Source: JAVXTH01 sp036642795
GTDB taxonomy: Bacteria; Bacillota_I; Bacilli_A; Erysipelotrichales; Erysipelotrichaceae
Assembly (NCBI GenBank): GCA_036642795.1
Contig: JAVXTH010000014.1
Coordinates: 1-39,184, forward strand
Length of the DNA: 39,184 nucleotides
Direction: 5' to 3'
The position numbers and the translations under genes were made by a program. Positions 30,767 to 39,184 of the stretch are shown here, piece by piece (position 1 is the stretch's first letter; every line of letters starts with the position of its first letter). The notes below the pieces were generated by a model. It saw only the letters and a list, made by a program, of their open reading frames with translations. It had not been told where the DNA came from and did not search any database.

Positions 30767-32584
30767 ATGAATACGAATAAAAAAGCAATGATGTCGGCAC
30801 CGAATACAGATCAAAACATTTTAAAAGAGGAAAACAATAATCGGATAATTCATAAAAAAACTGATACTTTAGTCTATGCTTTAGGTGGACTAGGTGAAAT
30901 TGGTAAAAATATGTACTGTTTCGAACATGAGAATGAAATTCTTATTGTTGATGCAGGTGTGCATTTCCCGGAGGAAAATCTTTTAGGTGTGGATTATGTA
31001 ATCCCCGACTTTGGTTATTTAGTAAAGAATAATCATAAAAGAAAAATATTAGTTATTACCCATGGACATGAAGATCATATTGGAGGAATTCCTTTTCTCT
31101 TAAAAAGTGTCGATATTGAAGCAATCTATGCTCCGCGTTTTGCCGTAGCATTAATTAATAAAAAACTAGAAGAACGCAGAATGTTACGTGGCGTTAAAAT
31201 AATTGAAATCAATGAAGGAAGCCGAATTAAAATGGAACACTTTACCGTTGGTTTCTTCAATACCGTTCACTCCATTCCAGATTCATTAGGTTTGTTAATT
31301 ACAACACCAAATGGAAGAGTTGTTGAGACAGGTGATTTTAAATTTGATTTAACCCCAGTTGGAACCAATGCGGATTATCAAATTATGGCCTATATTGGAC
31401 AAATTGGAGTTACTTTATTAATGAGTGATTCGACCAATTCGGGTGTTGAAGACTTTTCAATTTCGGAAAAGAAAGTAGCAAATGCAATTTTAGAAATCAC
31501 TAAAAAAGCAACGGGGCGTTTAATTGTAGCTACGTTTGCTAGTAACGTTCATCGTGTGCAACAGATTTTAGAGTCTGCCGTTGCTTCTGGACGTAAAGTA
31601 ATCGTCTTTGGTCGCAGTATGGAAAATGTCGTTCAAATCGGTCGTAAATTAGGTAATATTAAAATCGGTGAAGAACACTTTATTACAGCCGATCAATTAG
31701 CTCATACCCCAGCAAATAAAGTATGTATCGTATGTACTGGATCACAGGGAGAACCACTTGCCGCTTTATCAAGAATTGCTTCAGGTACCCACCGTTTTAT
31801 TAAATTAATTCCAGGTGATACGGTTGTCTTCTCATCTTCGCCCATTCCTGGTAATGGACAAAGTGTAAATCAAGTAGTTAATAAATTATTTAAAGCTGGT
31901 GCTAATGTTCTTACAAAATCAATTTTAAATAATCTTCATACAACGGGTCATGCTTCTCAGGAAGAACAAAAATTGATGTTACAGTTAATTAAACCTAAAT
32001 ACTTTATGCCGGTTCATGGTGAATATAAAATGTTGGTTCAACATCGTGATACTGCTATTGAAACAGGGGTTGCTCCTGAAAACATCTTTACCTGTGCCAA
32101 TGGGGATGTATTATTGATGCGTGATGAAAAAGTTTATCAATCGAGCATGAGAATTCCTGCCGATGATATATATGTTGATGGAAATGATATTAGTGGTGTT
32201 TCAACGGCCGTATTAAAAGATCGTAAGATCTTATCGGATAATGGCTTAGTTTCAGTCATTATTTCAATTGATTCTCGTGAAAGTAAAATTTTATGTAAAC
32301 CCGTTATTGTATCTCGTGGTTTTGTCTTTATTAAAGATTCACAGTCTTTATTAAAAGAAGCGGAATTGATTGTTTACAATGCGTTAAAAGAGAGAATGAA
32401 AACAAGAACAACGTTCTCTGAGATTAAGAATACCATTCGATCTACTTTGGAACCCTTCTTATATAATAAGACCCATCGTAATCCAATTGTCATTCCGGTT
32501 ATTTTAAATTCAAAAGCCGCAATGTTACAAATGCAACAACAACGAGCTTTAAAAAATTCAAATCATAAGGCCGCTAGTGAATAG
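30767..32584 (+). CDS. rnjA: Ribonuclease J
   Basis: RNase J, a beta-CASP metallo-beta-lactamase nuclease with 5'-exonuclease and endonuclease activity, central to mRNA decay in Bacillota. It is 605 aa, longer than the usual 555 because of an N-terminal tail of about 35 residues rich in Asn, Lys and Glu before LVYALGGLGEIGKNMYCFE. The metal motif HGHEDHIGG is at about 100-108, followed by VHSIPDSLG, ETGDFKFD and the beta-CASP segment SDSTNSG; PVHGEYKML and HTTGHAS are family-typical. AAAGGAG is at proper spacing for the ATG used. The last codons overlap its terminator. Confidence 0.97.
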   Translation: MNTNKKAMMSAPNTDQNILKEENNNRIIHKKTDTLVYALGGLGEIGKNMYCFEHENEILIVDAGVHFPEENLLGVDYVIPDFGYLVKNNHKRKILVITHGHEDHIGGIPFLLKSVDIEAIYAPRFAVALINKKLEERRMLRGVKIIEINEGSRIKMEHFTVGFFNTVHSIPDSLGLLITTPNGRVVETGDFKFDLTPVGTNADYQIMAYIGQIGVTLLMSDSTNSGVEDFSISEKKVANAILEITKKATGRLIVATFASNVHRVQQILESAVASGRKVIVFGRSMENVVQIGRKLGNIKIGEEHFITADQLAHTPANKVCIVCTGSQGEPLAALSRIASGTHRFIKLIPGDTVVFSSSPIPGNGQSVNQVVNKLFKAGANVLTKSILNNLHTTGHASQEEQKLMLQLIKPKYFMPVHGEYKMLVQHRDTAIETGVAPENIFTCANGDVLLMRDEKVYQSSMRIPADDIYVDGNDISGVSTAVLKDRKILSDNGLVSVIISIDSRESKILCKPVIVSRGFVFIKDSQSLLKEAELIVYNALKERMKTRTTFSEIKNTIRSTLEPFLYNKTHRNPIVIPVILNSKAAMLQMQQQRALKNSNHKAASE

Positions 32585-32596
32585 CGACCTTTTTTT
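32567..32596 (+). terminator. rnjA terminator
   Basis: AAGGCCGCTA, loop GTGAA, TAGCGACCTT with one C-A mismatch, then seven T. It overlaps the rnjA stop codon and borders the end of the convergent dapH gene. Confidence 0.8.
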
Positions 32597-33269
32597 AACG
32601 CAATTGTTCATTGATGTTTAATTCTTTATCACATTGATTTCGCAGCTTAACACATTTTGCTGGTACACCCATCATCACTTGACTTTCAAGTACATCTTTT
32701 GTCACGATTGCTCCTGCGCCAATGATGGCTCCCTTAGCAATATGAAGACCTTCTAATATGACTGCATTTGCGCCCACCAGCACGTCATCTTCAATTACAA
32801 CCCCTTTATGACAGATTGGCTCTAGTGTGCCTGCAATCACTGCTCCTGCCCCGATATGAACCCGTTTTCCAATATAAGCACCACTTCCTATCACTGCATT
32901 CATATCAATCATACTATCTTCCTCAATGGTGACATTGATATTGATGATTGCTCCCATTAAAACAACGACCCCTGTTTCAAGTTTTACCCCTTCGCGAATG
33001 ATCGCTCCTCGCTCAATTCTAGCCACACTGTTAGCAATATCTTTTAATCGAATAAATGAATTCATTGAATCAACATAGTGAAACAGTATTACAATTGAAT
33101 GTTGTTTTAAATAAGTTTGGATGATGCTTGGATCACCAATCAAAATAGTGAAATTTGATCCTTGTAAACACACACCTACCTTTGTTTCAATCTTACCTCT
33201 AACAATATAAATTCCACTACTTTTTCGCTGTTTATTTTTTAGTTGGTCATTCAGATTAAAATCTACCAT
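32595..33269 (-). CDS. dapH: Tetrahydrodipicolinate N-acetyltransferase
   Basis: DapH transfers acetyl from acetyl-CoA to tetrahydrodipicolinate in the acetylase branch of diaminopimelate and lysine synthesis. It is 224 aa (Bacillus form 236). A short N-terminal alpha/beta region (1-85) is followed by a left-handed beta-helix of hexapeptide repeats (about 90-205), with ARIERGAIIREGV, VVLMGAININV, EEDSMIDMNAVIG, HIGAGAVIAGTLEP and VIEDDVLVGANAVILEG, all characteristic. AAAGGA precedes the start. Its usual downstream partner, the N-acetyl-diaminopimelate deacetylase dapL, is not adjacent; the M20 gene at 26415 is one candidate for it. Confidence 0.94.
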   Translation of the reverse strand: MVDFNLNDQLKNKQRKSSGIYIVRGKIETKVGVCLQGSNFTILIGDPSIIQTYLKQHSIVILFHYVDSMNSFIRLKDIANSVARIERGAIIREGVKLETGVVVLMGAIININVTIEEDSMIDMNAVIGSGAYIGKRVHIGAGAVIAGTLEPICHKGVVIEDDVLVGANAVILEGLHIAKGAIIGAGAIVTKDVLESQVMMGVPAKCVKLRNQCDKELNINEQLR

Positions 33270-33329
33270 ATTATCAATTCCTTTCTATCCTAGAATATGA
33301 TAAAATAGTAAAGAATATGAGGTGATGAA

Positions 33330-34187
33330 GTGCTTAAAAAAATCGGAAAAATAATCCTTTTCTTATTGATTATGATTGCCATCTTAATCGGTGTCGTTTT
33401 CTATGGTACTTATGTATCCGTTGAACGAGTTTCACTTAATTATCAAAGTATAACATCATCTAAAATTGCCCCTGATTTAAATAATTTACAAATAGCTTTT
33501 GTCAGTGATATTCATTATAATCATTTTATGAATCAAGAACGTTTAAAACCAATGATTGATAAATTAAATAAAGCAAATCCAGATTTAATCATTTTTGGTG
33601 GTGATTTATTTGATCATCCAGAATTAAATATGCCAACTCCTGAAATTCAAAGTGAAATCACGAATTTATTAGCTTCTTTAAAAGCTCCACTTGGGAAATT
33701 TGCCATCTTAGGTGAACAAGATTTAATGAATGAAAATGTTAAACTAATGTGTGAACAAATATTATACAACAGTGATTTTGAAGTCATAAGTAATCGTAAC
33801 ATTCGCATTCATCGTAAAAGTAGTGCTTCTCTATCTTTAGTTGGAATCGATTCATTGCTTGGTGGTGCACCGAATGTTGAAGCAGCCTTTACCAATGTAT
33901 CCGACCAAGATTTTGTTTTATGTGTAAGTCATGCCCCCGATATTATTTCACAATTACCGATGAATACAATTTCTTTATTCTTAGCCGGTCACTCACATGG
34001 TGGCCAAATAAGAATTCCACTGATTGGTCCACTTAATAAAATCGAAGGAGCTAAGGATTATGTTAGTGGTAGCTACCAAAGCAAATCTGCTAAGATACAT
34101 ATTTCAAATGGAATTGGAACTACCAATAGTGATATTCGAATCTTTGCCCCAGCTGAAATATTAATTTATCGACTTGTATCAAAATAA
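33330..34187 (+). CDS. Membrane-anchored metallophosphoesterase with altered active site
   Basis: Calcineurin-like phosphoesterase of the YkuE/YaeI type, 285 aa, with an N-terminal membrane anchor (about 7-27) and the catalytic domain probably outside. Metal-site motifs seen: D-x-H in FVSDIHY (Asp60, His62), GGDLFD (Asp92), SHAPD (His201) and AGHSHGGQ (His221, His223). The fourth motif, normally GNHD or GNHE, reads GEQD at residues 128-131 (bases 33711-33722), so the metal-binding Asn and the catalytic His are both replaced. The start is GTG with GAGGTGATG upstream; the nearby ATG is out of frame. Activity may be weak, altered or lost; family known to act on phosphodiesters or lipid headgroups. 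Confidence 0.88.
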   Translation: MLKKIGKIILFLLIMIAILIGVVFYGTYVSVERVSLNYQSITSSKIAPDLNNLQIAFVSDIHYNHFMNQERLKPMIDKLNKANPDLIIFGGDLFDHPELNMPTPEIQSEITNLLASLKAPLGKFAILGEQDLMNENVKLMCEQILYNSDFEVISNRNIRIHRKSSASLSLVGIDSLLGGAPNVEAAFTNVSDQDFVLCVSHAPDIISQLPMNTISLFLAGHSHGGQIRIPLIGPLNKIEGAKDYVSGSYQSKSAKIHISNGIGTTNSDIRIFAPAEILIYRLVSK

Positions 34188-34195
34188 GGACAAAA

Positions 34196-34219
34196 AAATA
34201 CCGACAAATGCCGGTATTT
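34196..34219. terminator. Bidirectional terminator between phosphoesterase and ABC-F genes
   Basis: AAATACCG / CGGTATTT stem with an 8-base loop; T runs on both sides (CTTTTT on plus; TTTTTTTG on minus). It serves the two convergent genes. Confidence 0.87.
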
Positions 34220-34223
34220 CTTT

Positions 34224-35816
34224 TTATTCTTGAATGCCTAATTCTTTTTCTAAATACTCATCGTAGCTCATGCGACGATCGATAATACCATGCTCATTAA
34301 TCTCGATGATGCGATTTGCAATTGTCGATAAGAATTGATGATCATGAGAGGTAAAGATTAATTCTGATTTATAAGCAATTAATCCATTATTTAAGGCTTG
34401 GATTGATTCTAAATCTAAATGATTGGTAGGATCATCCATCAATAATAAATTAGGTGCTTCTAACATACTTTTACTTAACATACAGCGAGCTTTTTCACCA
34501 CCACTTAGTACGTTCACTGATTTTAATGGTTCTTCCCCACTAAATAACATTCTTCCTAAGAAACCACGAATAAAGGAAATATCATCAATTTTAGTATATT
34601 TAGATAACCAATCACAAATACTTTCTTTTCCCGTAAAATAATTATTATTATCTCGAGGAATGTAGGAAGTTGTGATTGTTTGACCATAAGTAATACTACC
34701 AGCATCGGGTTCAATTTCTTTTGCCAATAATTTAATTAATAAAGTCGTTAATAATGGATCACCAATTAAGGCAATCTTATCACCTTTCATTAAGGAAAAG
34801 TCAATTTTGTCAAAGACTAAATTGCCATCGATTGATTTACATAAATTTTCCACAAATAGAATTGATTTTCCGCTTTCGCGTTCTGCTTTAAAATCAACAA
34901 ATGGATATTTACGAGTAGAAGGTTGTAAATCATCCAAGGTGATTTTATCTAATATTTTCTTACGTGAAGTTGCTTGTTTTGATTTTGAGGCATTGGCCGA
35001 GAAACGTGCAATGAAATCCTCTAATTCTTTTATCTTATCTTCTTTTTTCTTATTACCATCTTTTAATTGACGAGATATTAATTGTGAAGATTCATACCAG
35101 AAATCATAGTTTCCGGCAAAGACTTGGATTTTCCCATAATCAACATCGGCAATATGCGTACATACTTTATTTAAAAAGTGACGATCATGAGATACGACAA
35201 TAATCGTACTATCATAATTGATTAAGAAATTCTCTAACCAAGCAATTGCTTTAATATCTAAGTTATTCGTCGGCTCATCTAATAATAAAGTGTTAGGTTT
35301 ACCAAATAAAGCTTGGGCTAAAAGTACTTTAACTTTTTCACTACCACTTAATTCTTTCATAAGTTTATCATGTTCGCTACATTCAACCCCTAAGCCAGTT
35401 AATAAAATAGCGGCATTACTCTCTGCGTTCCAACCATCTAGATGAGCAAACTCACCTTCTAATTCACCGGCTTTAATACCATCTGCTTCACTAAAATCAG
35501 CTTTGGCATAAAGCTCATCTTTTTCTTTCATTATTTTATAAAGCAATTCATTTCCCATCATAACCGTTTCAATTACATTGACTTCATCATAGGCAAATTG
35601 ATCCTGTTTTAACGTAAAAATAGTCTCTCCTGGATTGGTTGAGATGCTACCGGTATCCGGTTCTAAATCACCACTTAACACATTAAGAAAGGTTGATTTC
35701 CCTGCTCCGTTTGCACCGATTAAACCATAACAATTTCCATCTACAAATTTAATATTTACATCTTTATATAAAGTTCTTGAACCAAATCGAACTGAGATAT
35801 TATTTGCCTGTATCAT
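34224..35816 (-). CDS. ABC-F ATPase, YkpA/YbiT-like
   Basis: Ribosome-associated ABC-F protein with two ATPase domains in one chain, 530 aa, no membrane segments. NBD1: Walker A GANGAGKST, signature LSGSEKVKVLL, Walker B LLLDEPTNNLD. The inter-domain linker is charged and rich in Lys (about 240-300). NBD2: degenerate Walker A (IGDPLLTTLL), signature LSGGEKARCML, Walker B LLLMDDPTNHLD in which the catalytic Glu is Asp (bases 34431-34433). The lack of a long C-terminal extension and the segment SRKKILDKITLDDLQPSTRK fit the YkpA/YbiT group rather than antibiotic-resistance ABC-F. I start at ATG 35816 after AGGAGG; the open frame to 35876 is upstream of this site. Confidence 0.9.
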   Translation of the reverse strand: MIQANNISVRFGSRTLYKDVNIKFVDGNCYGLIGANGAGKSTFLNVLSGDLEPDTGSISTNPGETIFTLKQDQFAYDEVNVIETVMMGNELLYKIMKEKDELYAKADFSEADGIKAGELEGEFAHLDGWNAESNAAILLTGLGVECSEHDKLMKELSGSEKVKVLLAQALFGKPNTLLLDEPTNNLDIKAIAWLENFLINYDSTIIVVSHDRHFLNKVCTHIADVDYGKIQVFAGNYDFWYESSQLISRQLKDGNKKKEDKIKELEDFIARFSANASKSKQATSRKKILDKITLDDLQPSTRKYPFVDFKAERESGKSILFVENLCKSIDGNLVFDKIDFSLMKGDKIALIGDPLLTTLLIKLLAKEIEPDAGSITYGQTITTSYIPRDNNNYFTGKESICDWLSKYTKIDDISFIRGFLGRMLFSGEEPLKSVNVLSGGEKARCMLSKSMLEAPNLLLMDDPTNHLDLESIQALNNGLIAYKSELIFTSHDHQFLSTIANRIIEINEHGIIDRRMSYDEYLEKELGIQE

Positions 35817-35846
35817 ATACGTCCTCCTATTTTTTACACATTTGCC

Positions 35847-35876
35847 ATTATAACATAGCTTTCTGATTAAAGCCAA
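35847..35876 (-). promoter_or_regulatory. ABC-F gene promoter
   Basis: Minus-strand TTGGCT (35871-35876), 18-base spacer, TATAAT (35847-35852) with TG at the extended -10 position. It begins immediately after the pheT terminator. Confidence 0.78.
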
Positions 35877-35880
35877 TTTA

Positions 35881-35910
35881 TAAAAACACTCAAGGCTAAT
35901 GCCTTGAGTG
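35881..35910 (-). terminator. pheST operon terminator
   Basis: Perfect 10-bp stem CACTCAAGGC / GCCTTGAGTG, loop ATTA, then TTTTT on the minus strand, 5 bases after the pheT stop. Confidence 0.95.
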
Positions 35911-35914
35911 CTAA

Positions 35915-38305
35915 CTAACCTCTTAAGGTAACGTTAAGTTTTGTTTCTAAGTTACTAATAATTAATTTTGTAACTTCATTAATTTCCTCATCGCGTAAAG
36001 TTTTATCATTTGCTTGAAAACTAATACTTAAAGCAACTGATTTATAACCTTCTTCAATGTGTTCCCCTTCATAGATATCAAAGACATTCACGCTGCTGAC
36101 AACATGTTTGCCACTCTTCTTAATCACATCAATGATGTCACCTGCTTTTGTTTCAATGCTAGCTAATAAGGCAAGATCACGAGTGATTGATGGATATTTT
36201 GATATCGGTGTAAATTTGATTTTATTTCCTTGATTCTTAAGTAATACTTCCATATTTAATTCAGCCATTACGACATGATTTAAATCATAGTTCTTTGCCA
36301 TCAAAGGATGAATCTCACCAACAATTCCAAATAATGATTTCCCTACATAAATGCAGGCACTCTTATAAGGATGGAAGGCTTTGGTATCAACCGTATTTTC
36401 TTTTATGACAATTCTAGTACCTTCAAAACCAAAGTGCGTTAAAATATTCATTGCCATTCCTTTTGCTGTGTAATAATCATTTGGAATTGAAATATTCTGC
36501 CAACGACTTTGTTGAAGCGGCCCACTCATTACAAATGCAATTCGTTCTTCTTCGATATTTTGTGCATAAACACTACTGATTTCAAAGAAAGCATTGCCTT
36601 TTTGTGAACGATTTTCATTATAAGCTAAGCTATCTAATAAACTTGGTAAGATTGAATTACGTACATATTTACGATCTTCACTCATTGGTGAAGCAAGTGA
36701 AACTACGTCTCCTGCAAGTGGCATTACGGCATCGTTTAAATGTCTTTGTGAAACTAAAGTATAAGTTCTAGCTTCATATAAACCTAAATCAGCAAGCGTG
36801 TTACGAATCCAACGACGCATATTTTGACGAGCATCCAATGCTCCCATCGTAGCACTCATCGTTGGTAAGGTACTAGTTAAACGATCGTAACCAATCAAAC
36901 GAATGATTTCTTCCGCAATATCATTTTCAATAGCTAAATCTTGACGATAACTTGGAATGCTTACTTCCATCTGATGATCATGAATACGTGGTGATAAACA
37001 TAAACGTTGCATCACATCACTCATCTCATCGATTGTAAAATGAGTTCCTAACAAGGTATTAATATGTTCTGGTATTACATTAATGATGGTTGGCTGATAC
37101 GTATTTTCACCGTATTGAACGGTTGCTTCAATCATTTTCGCATCGGCATATTTAATTAATAATTCAACAGCACGATCAATTGCTTTAAAAGGTGCTAATG
37201 GTTCAATTCCCTTTTGATATCGAATCGATGCATCACTTGTGATATTTAAACGACGTGATGTATTACGTATCGCTACATGATGAAACGATGCTGCTTCAAT
37301 AATGATTCCTTTGGTTGAAGTTTCAATCTTAGAATCATTACCACCCATAATACCGGCAATCCCGATTGGTTTGTTTTGTGAAGTGATTACAATATCATCT
37401 TTCTCGAGTTGATATTCAACTTCATCTAATGCCGTATAAATTTCTTCAATGTTATCCTTAACGGTAATTTCAAGAGCAGGAATTGCCGCTAAATCATAGA
37501 AATGAAGAGGTTGACCGGTTTCTAACATAACTAAATTAGAAATATCCACGACGTTATTAATTGATTTCATTCCACTTGCAACTAATAATTCACTCATCCA
37601 TTTTGGTGATTCTTTAATCGTTATCTGATTGATTACTTTGCCTAAGAAAAGTTTACACTTATCGCTTGTTGAACTTACCTTTAGCTTTGTTGGTGTACCT
37701 ATTTCACTTGCATGTTCACAGTTTGGTAACGTAACTTTACGATTTAATACCGCACCTGTTTCAATCGCCATACTCCATGCTGCCATACAATCATTACGAT
37801 TGGGTGTAAGTGAAACATCTAATAAAGCATCATCTAATCCTAAATAAGTAAGTGGATCACTACCGATGATTGCATCGTCCCCTAATACTTCAATCCCATT
37901 TTTTTGATCATCGCGTAAGCTTTTAGGATCTACTCCCAATTCTAATAAGGAACAGATCATTCCATTGGATTCTATCCCACGAATTTTACCTTTTTGAATC
38001 GTAAGTTGAGGTAAAATGGAGCCAACTTGTGCCACGATTACTTTAATACCTGCTTTGATATTAGGTGCTCCACAAACAATTTGTAGTGTTTGAGAAGCAA
38101 TATCGACGCTACAAACATGTAAATGATCACTATCTGGATGCATCTCACATGTTTTTACTAGACCAATTGTTAACATCGTTCCTTGTGCCTGTTTTTCAAT
38201 ACCTTCAACTTCTAAGCCTGCATTGGTAATGCGATCCGCAATTTCTTCAATGGAAACATCTTCAATATCCATGTATTGGGATAACCATTTTTTAGATATA
38301 TTCAT
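35915..38305 (-). CDS. pheT: Phenylalanine-tRNA ligase beta subunit
   Basis: Beta chain of the (alpha-beta)2 phenylalanyl-tRNA synthetase; handles tRNA binding and editing. It is 796 aa, complete. In order: N-terminal tRNA-binding OB domain (about 40-150, HPDSDHLHVCSVD and VCGAPNIKAG), B3/B4 editing domain (about 205-385, NNVVDISNLVMLETGQPLH), B5 (about 400-475), catalytic-like core and C-terminal ferredoxin-fold anticodon-binding domain (about 703-796, KFTPISKYPSITRDLALL). AGGAGG precedes the start and pheS lies 9 bases upstream. Confidence 0.98.
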   Translation of the reverse strand: MNISKKWLSQYMDIEDVSIEEIADRITNAGLEVEGIEKQAQGTMLTIGLVKTCEMHPDSDHLHVCSVDIASQTLQIVCGAPNIKAGIKVIVAQVGSILPQLTIQKGKIRGIESNGMICSLLELGVDPKSLRDDQKNGIEVLGDDAIIGSDPLTYLGLDDALLDVSLTPNRNDCMAAWSMAIETGAVLNRKVTLPNCEHASEIGTPTKLKVSSTSDKCKLFLGKVINQITIKESPKWMSELLVASGMKSINNVVDISNLVMLETGQPLHFYDLAAIPALEITVKDNIEEIYTALDEVEYQLEKDDIVITSQNKPIGIAGIMGGNDSKIETSTKGIIIEAASFHHVAIRNTSRRLNITSDASIRYQKGIEPLAPFKAIDRAVELLIKYADAKMIEATVQYGENTYQPTIINVIPEHINTLLGTHFTIDEMSDVMQRLCLSPRIHDHQMEVSIPSYRQDLAIENDIAEEIIRLIGYDRLTSTLPTMSATMGALDARQNMRRWIRNTLADLGLYEARTYTLVSQRHLNDAVMPLAGDVVSLASPMSEDRKYVRNSILPSLLDSLAYNENRSQKGNAFFEISSVYAQNIEEERIAFVMSGPLQQSRWQNISIPNDYYTAKGMAMNILTHFGFEGTRIVIKENTVDTKAFHPYKSACIYVGKSLFGIVGEIHPLMAKNYDLNHVVMAELNMEVLLKNQGNKIKFTPISKYPSITRDLALLASIETKAGDIIDVIKKSGKHVVSSVNVFDIYEGEHIEEGYKSVALSISFQANDKTLRDEEINEVTKLIISNLETKLNVTLRG

Positions 38306-38314
38306 ATAAACCTC

Positions 38315-39184
38315 CTATTCAAAACGCGTGAACGTTTTTAAGAAACGAACATCGTTTGTGTAGAAATGACGAATATCATCAATTCCATATTTCAACATGG
38401 CAATACGTTCAACCCCAACACCAAAAGCAAAACCGGTGCATTTGCTTGAATCATATCCTGCCATTTCTAATACATTGGGATGTACCATACCAGCACCTAG
38501 TATTTCAATCCAACCGGTTCCCTTACAAACATTACAGCCTTTTCCTCCACAAATATGGCAAGAAACGTCAACTTCAACACTTGGCTCCGTAAATTGGAAA
38601 TAACTTGGACGGAAACGAATTACTCGGCTTTCTCCAAACATCCGTTTCGCAATGAATTCAAGAGTCCCTTTTAAATCCGCCATTGTAATATGTTCATCTA
38701 CAACAAGTCCCTCACATTGCGTAAATTGATGAGAATGAGTCGCATCATCATCATCACGACGATAGACCTTACCTGGACAAATTACTTTAATTGGTAATTT
38801 AGGTGCGAATTTCTCTAATTGACGTGTTTGAATCGCAGTCGTATGGGTTCTAAGCAAGATTTCAGGATTAATATAGAACGTATCTTGCATATCTCGAGCT
38901 GGATGATCTTGAGGAATATTAGCACGTTCAAAATTATAAAGATCCATTTCTACTTCAGGACCTTCCGCAACACTGTAACCTAAGCCAATAAACAAATCTT
39001 CTAATTCTTGTTGGACAACAACCAAAGGATGAAGTGTTCCTAATTCTTGTTGGTAACCATCCAGAGTTATATCAATTTTATCCTTTTCTAATTTTTCATT
39101 TAATTCTTTGCTCTCTAAGATAACCTTACGATCATCAATTGCTTCACTGATTGCTTTTTTAATATCATTAACTTTTTGACCAAA
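38315..39184 (-). CDS. pheS: Phenylalanine-tRNA ligase alpha subunit (partial, 5' end outside window)
   Basis: Catalytic alpha chain of phenylalanyl-tRNA synthetase. The frame stays open from the stop at 38315 to the right edge (289 codons); roughly the first 50 residues are missing. The apparent start at 39025 is a TTG within the conserved LHPL stretch, so it is not real. Upstream codons in frame give the expected coiled-coil (FGQKVNDIKKAISEAIDDRK) and ELGTLHP. Class II motifs follow: EGPEVEMDLYNFE, DHPARDMQDTFYI, LRTHTTAIQTR, YRRDDDDATHSHQF, ILGAGMVHPNVL and FAFGVGVERIAML (motif 3). It has two C-x2-C pairs (CHICGGKGCNVC), seen in some family members. Any T-box leader is outside the window. 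Confidence 0.97.
   Translation of the reverse strand, partial: FGQKVNDIKKAISEAIDDRKVILESKELNEKLEKDKIDITLDGYQQELGTLHPLVVVQQELEDLFIGLGYSVAEGPEVEMDLYNFERANIPQDHPARDMQDTFYINPEILLRTHTTAIQTRQLEKFAPKLPIKVICPGKVYRRDDDDATHSHQFTQCEGLVVDEHITMADLKGTLEFIAKRMFGESRVIRFRPSYFQFTEPSVEVDVSCHICGGKGCNVCKGTGWIEILGAGMVHPNVLEMAGYDSSKCTGFAFGVGVERIAMLKYGIDDIRHFYTNDVRFLKTFTRFE

Noticed and set aside
34807..35070. Plus-strand open frame inside the ABC-F gene (and similar antisense frames in ffh, the EIIB gene, rsmD and pheT)
   Set aside because: They lie wholly opposite strongly recognised genes, have no good ribosome binding sites and encode no recognisable protein; they reflect codon bias on the other strand.
38315..39025. 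pheS as a complete 236-aa gene starting at 39025
   Set aside because: The codon at 39025 is a TTG inside the conserved LHPL stretch, and the frame continues with matching pheS sequence to the window edge; the gene is partial.

Overview
The window is AT-rich DNA from a Gram-positive bacterium of the Bacillota. Evidence: EzrA, RNase J, DapH (acetylase-type lysine/DAP route), a SufU-type Suf operon, PrsA-like foldases, AGGAGG-type ribosome binding sites, and core gene neighbourhoods in Bacillus-like order (rpsP-khpA-rimM-trmD-rplS; ezrA-nifS-thiI; rsmD-coaD; def with rnjA; prsA next to hit). TGA ends rimM, rsmD and ezrA inside ATGA overlaps, so the code is standard and a mollicute is excluded. 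An Erysipelotrichia-like host is my best guess, but this is inference. Nearly all of the window is ordinary housekeeping chromosome; I see no phage, IS, CRISPR or tRNA.

Layout. 1-3,515 (minus): rpsP, khpA, rimM, trmD and rplS, then two tandem type I signal peptidases. A promoter sits on the ffh terminator, a terminator-like hairpin follows khpA, and rplS has its own promoter and a probable L19 leader. 3,611-6,104 (minus): ffh, rlmA and a small hydrophilic protein. 6,158-11,279 (minus): thiI, cysteine desulfurase, ezrA (one overlapping unit read ezrA to thiI) and corA. 11,575-12,333: a small orphan membrane protein, a non-coding stretch with a tandem repeat, and the rpsD promoter with a structured S4-type leader. 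rpsD is on plus. 13,008-18,220 (minus): sufC-sufD-sufS-sufU-sufB-fthC, a tightly packed Fe-S assembly operon. 18,467-20,814 (plus): two PrsA-like proteins and a HIT protein.

20,917-27,566 (minus) is the only clearly accessory part: an M20 amidohydrolase, a lone mannose-family PTS EIIB, a LevR-type sigma-54 activator, then EIIB-EIIC-EIID behind a near-perfect -24/-12 sigma-54 promoter. No EIIA is encoded here. The M20 gene has its Shine-Dalgarno buried in a 12-bp hairpin. This is the best candidate for an undescribed uptake and processing system. The probable logic is that the activator senses PTS phosphorylation state, switches on EIIBCD, and the hydrolase deacylates or deconjugates the imported compound; the substrate cannot be read from sequence.

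27,628-39,184: coaD, rsmD and ftsW (minus); def and rnjA (plus); dapH (minus); a membrane-anchored metallophosphoesterase whose Asn-His catalytic motif is replaced (plus); a YkpA/YbiT-like ABC-F protein (minus); pheT and pheS (minus), pheS running off the right edge.
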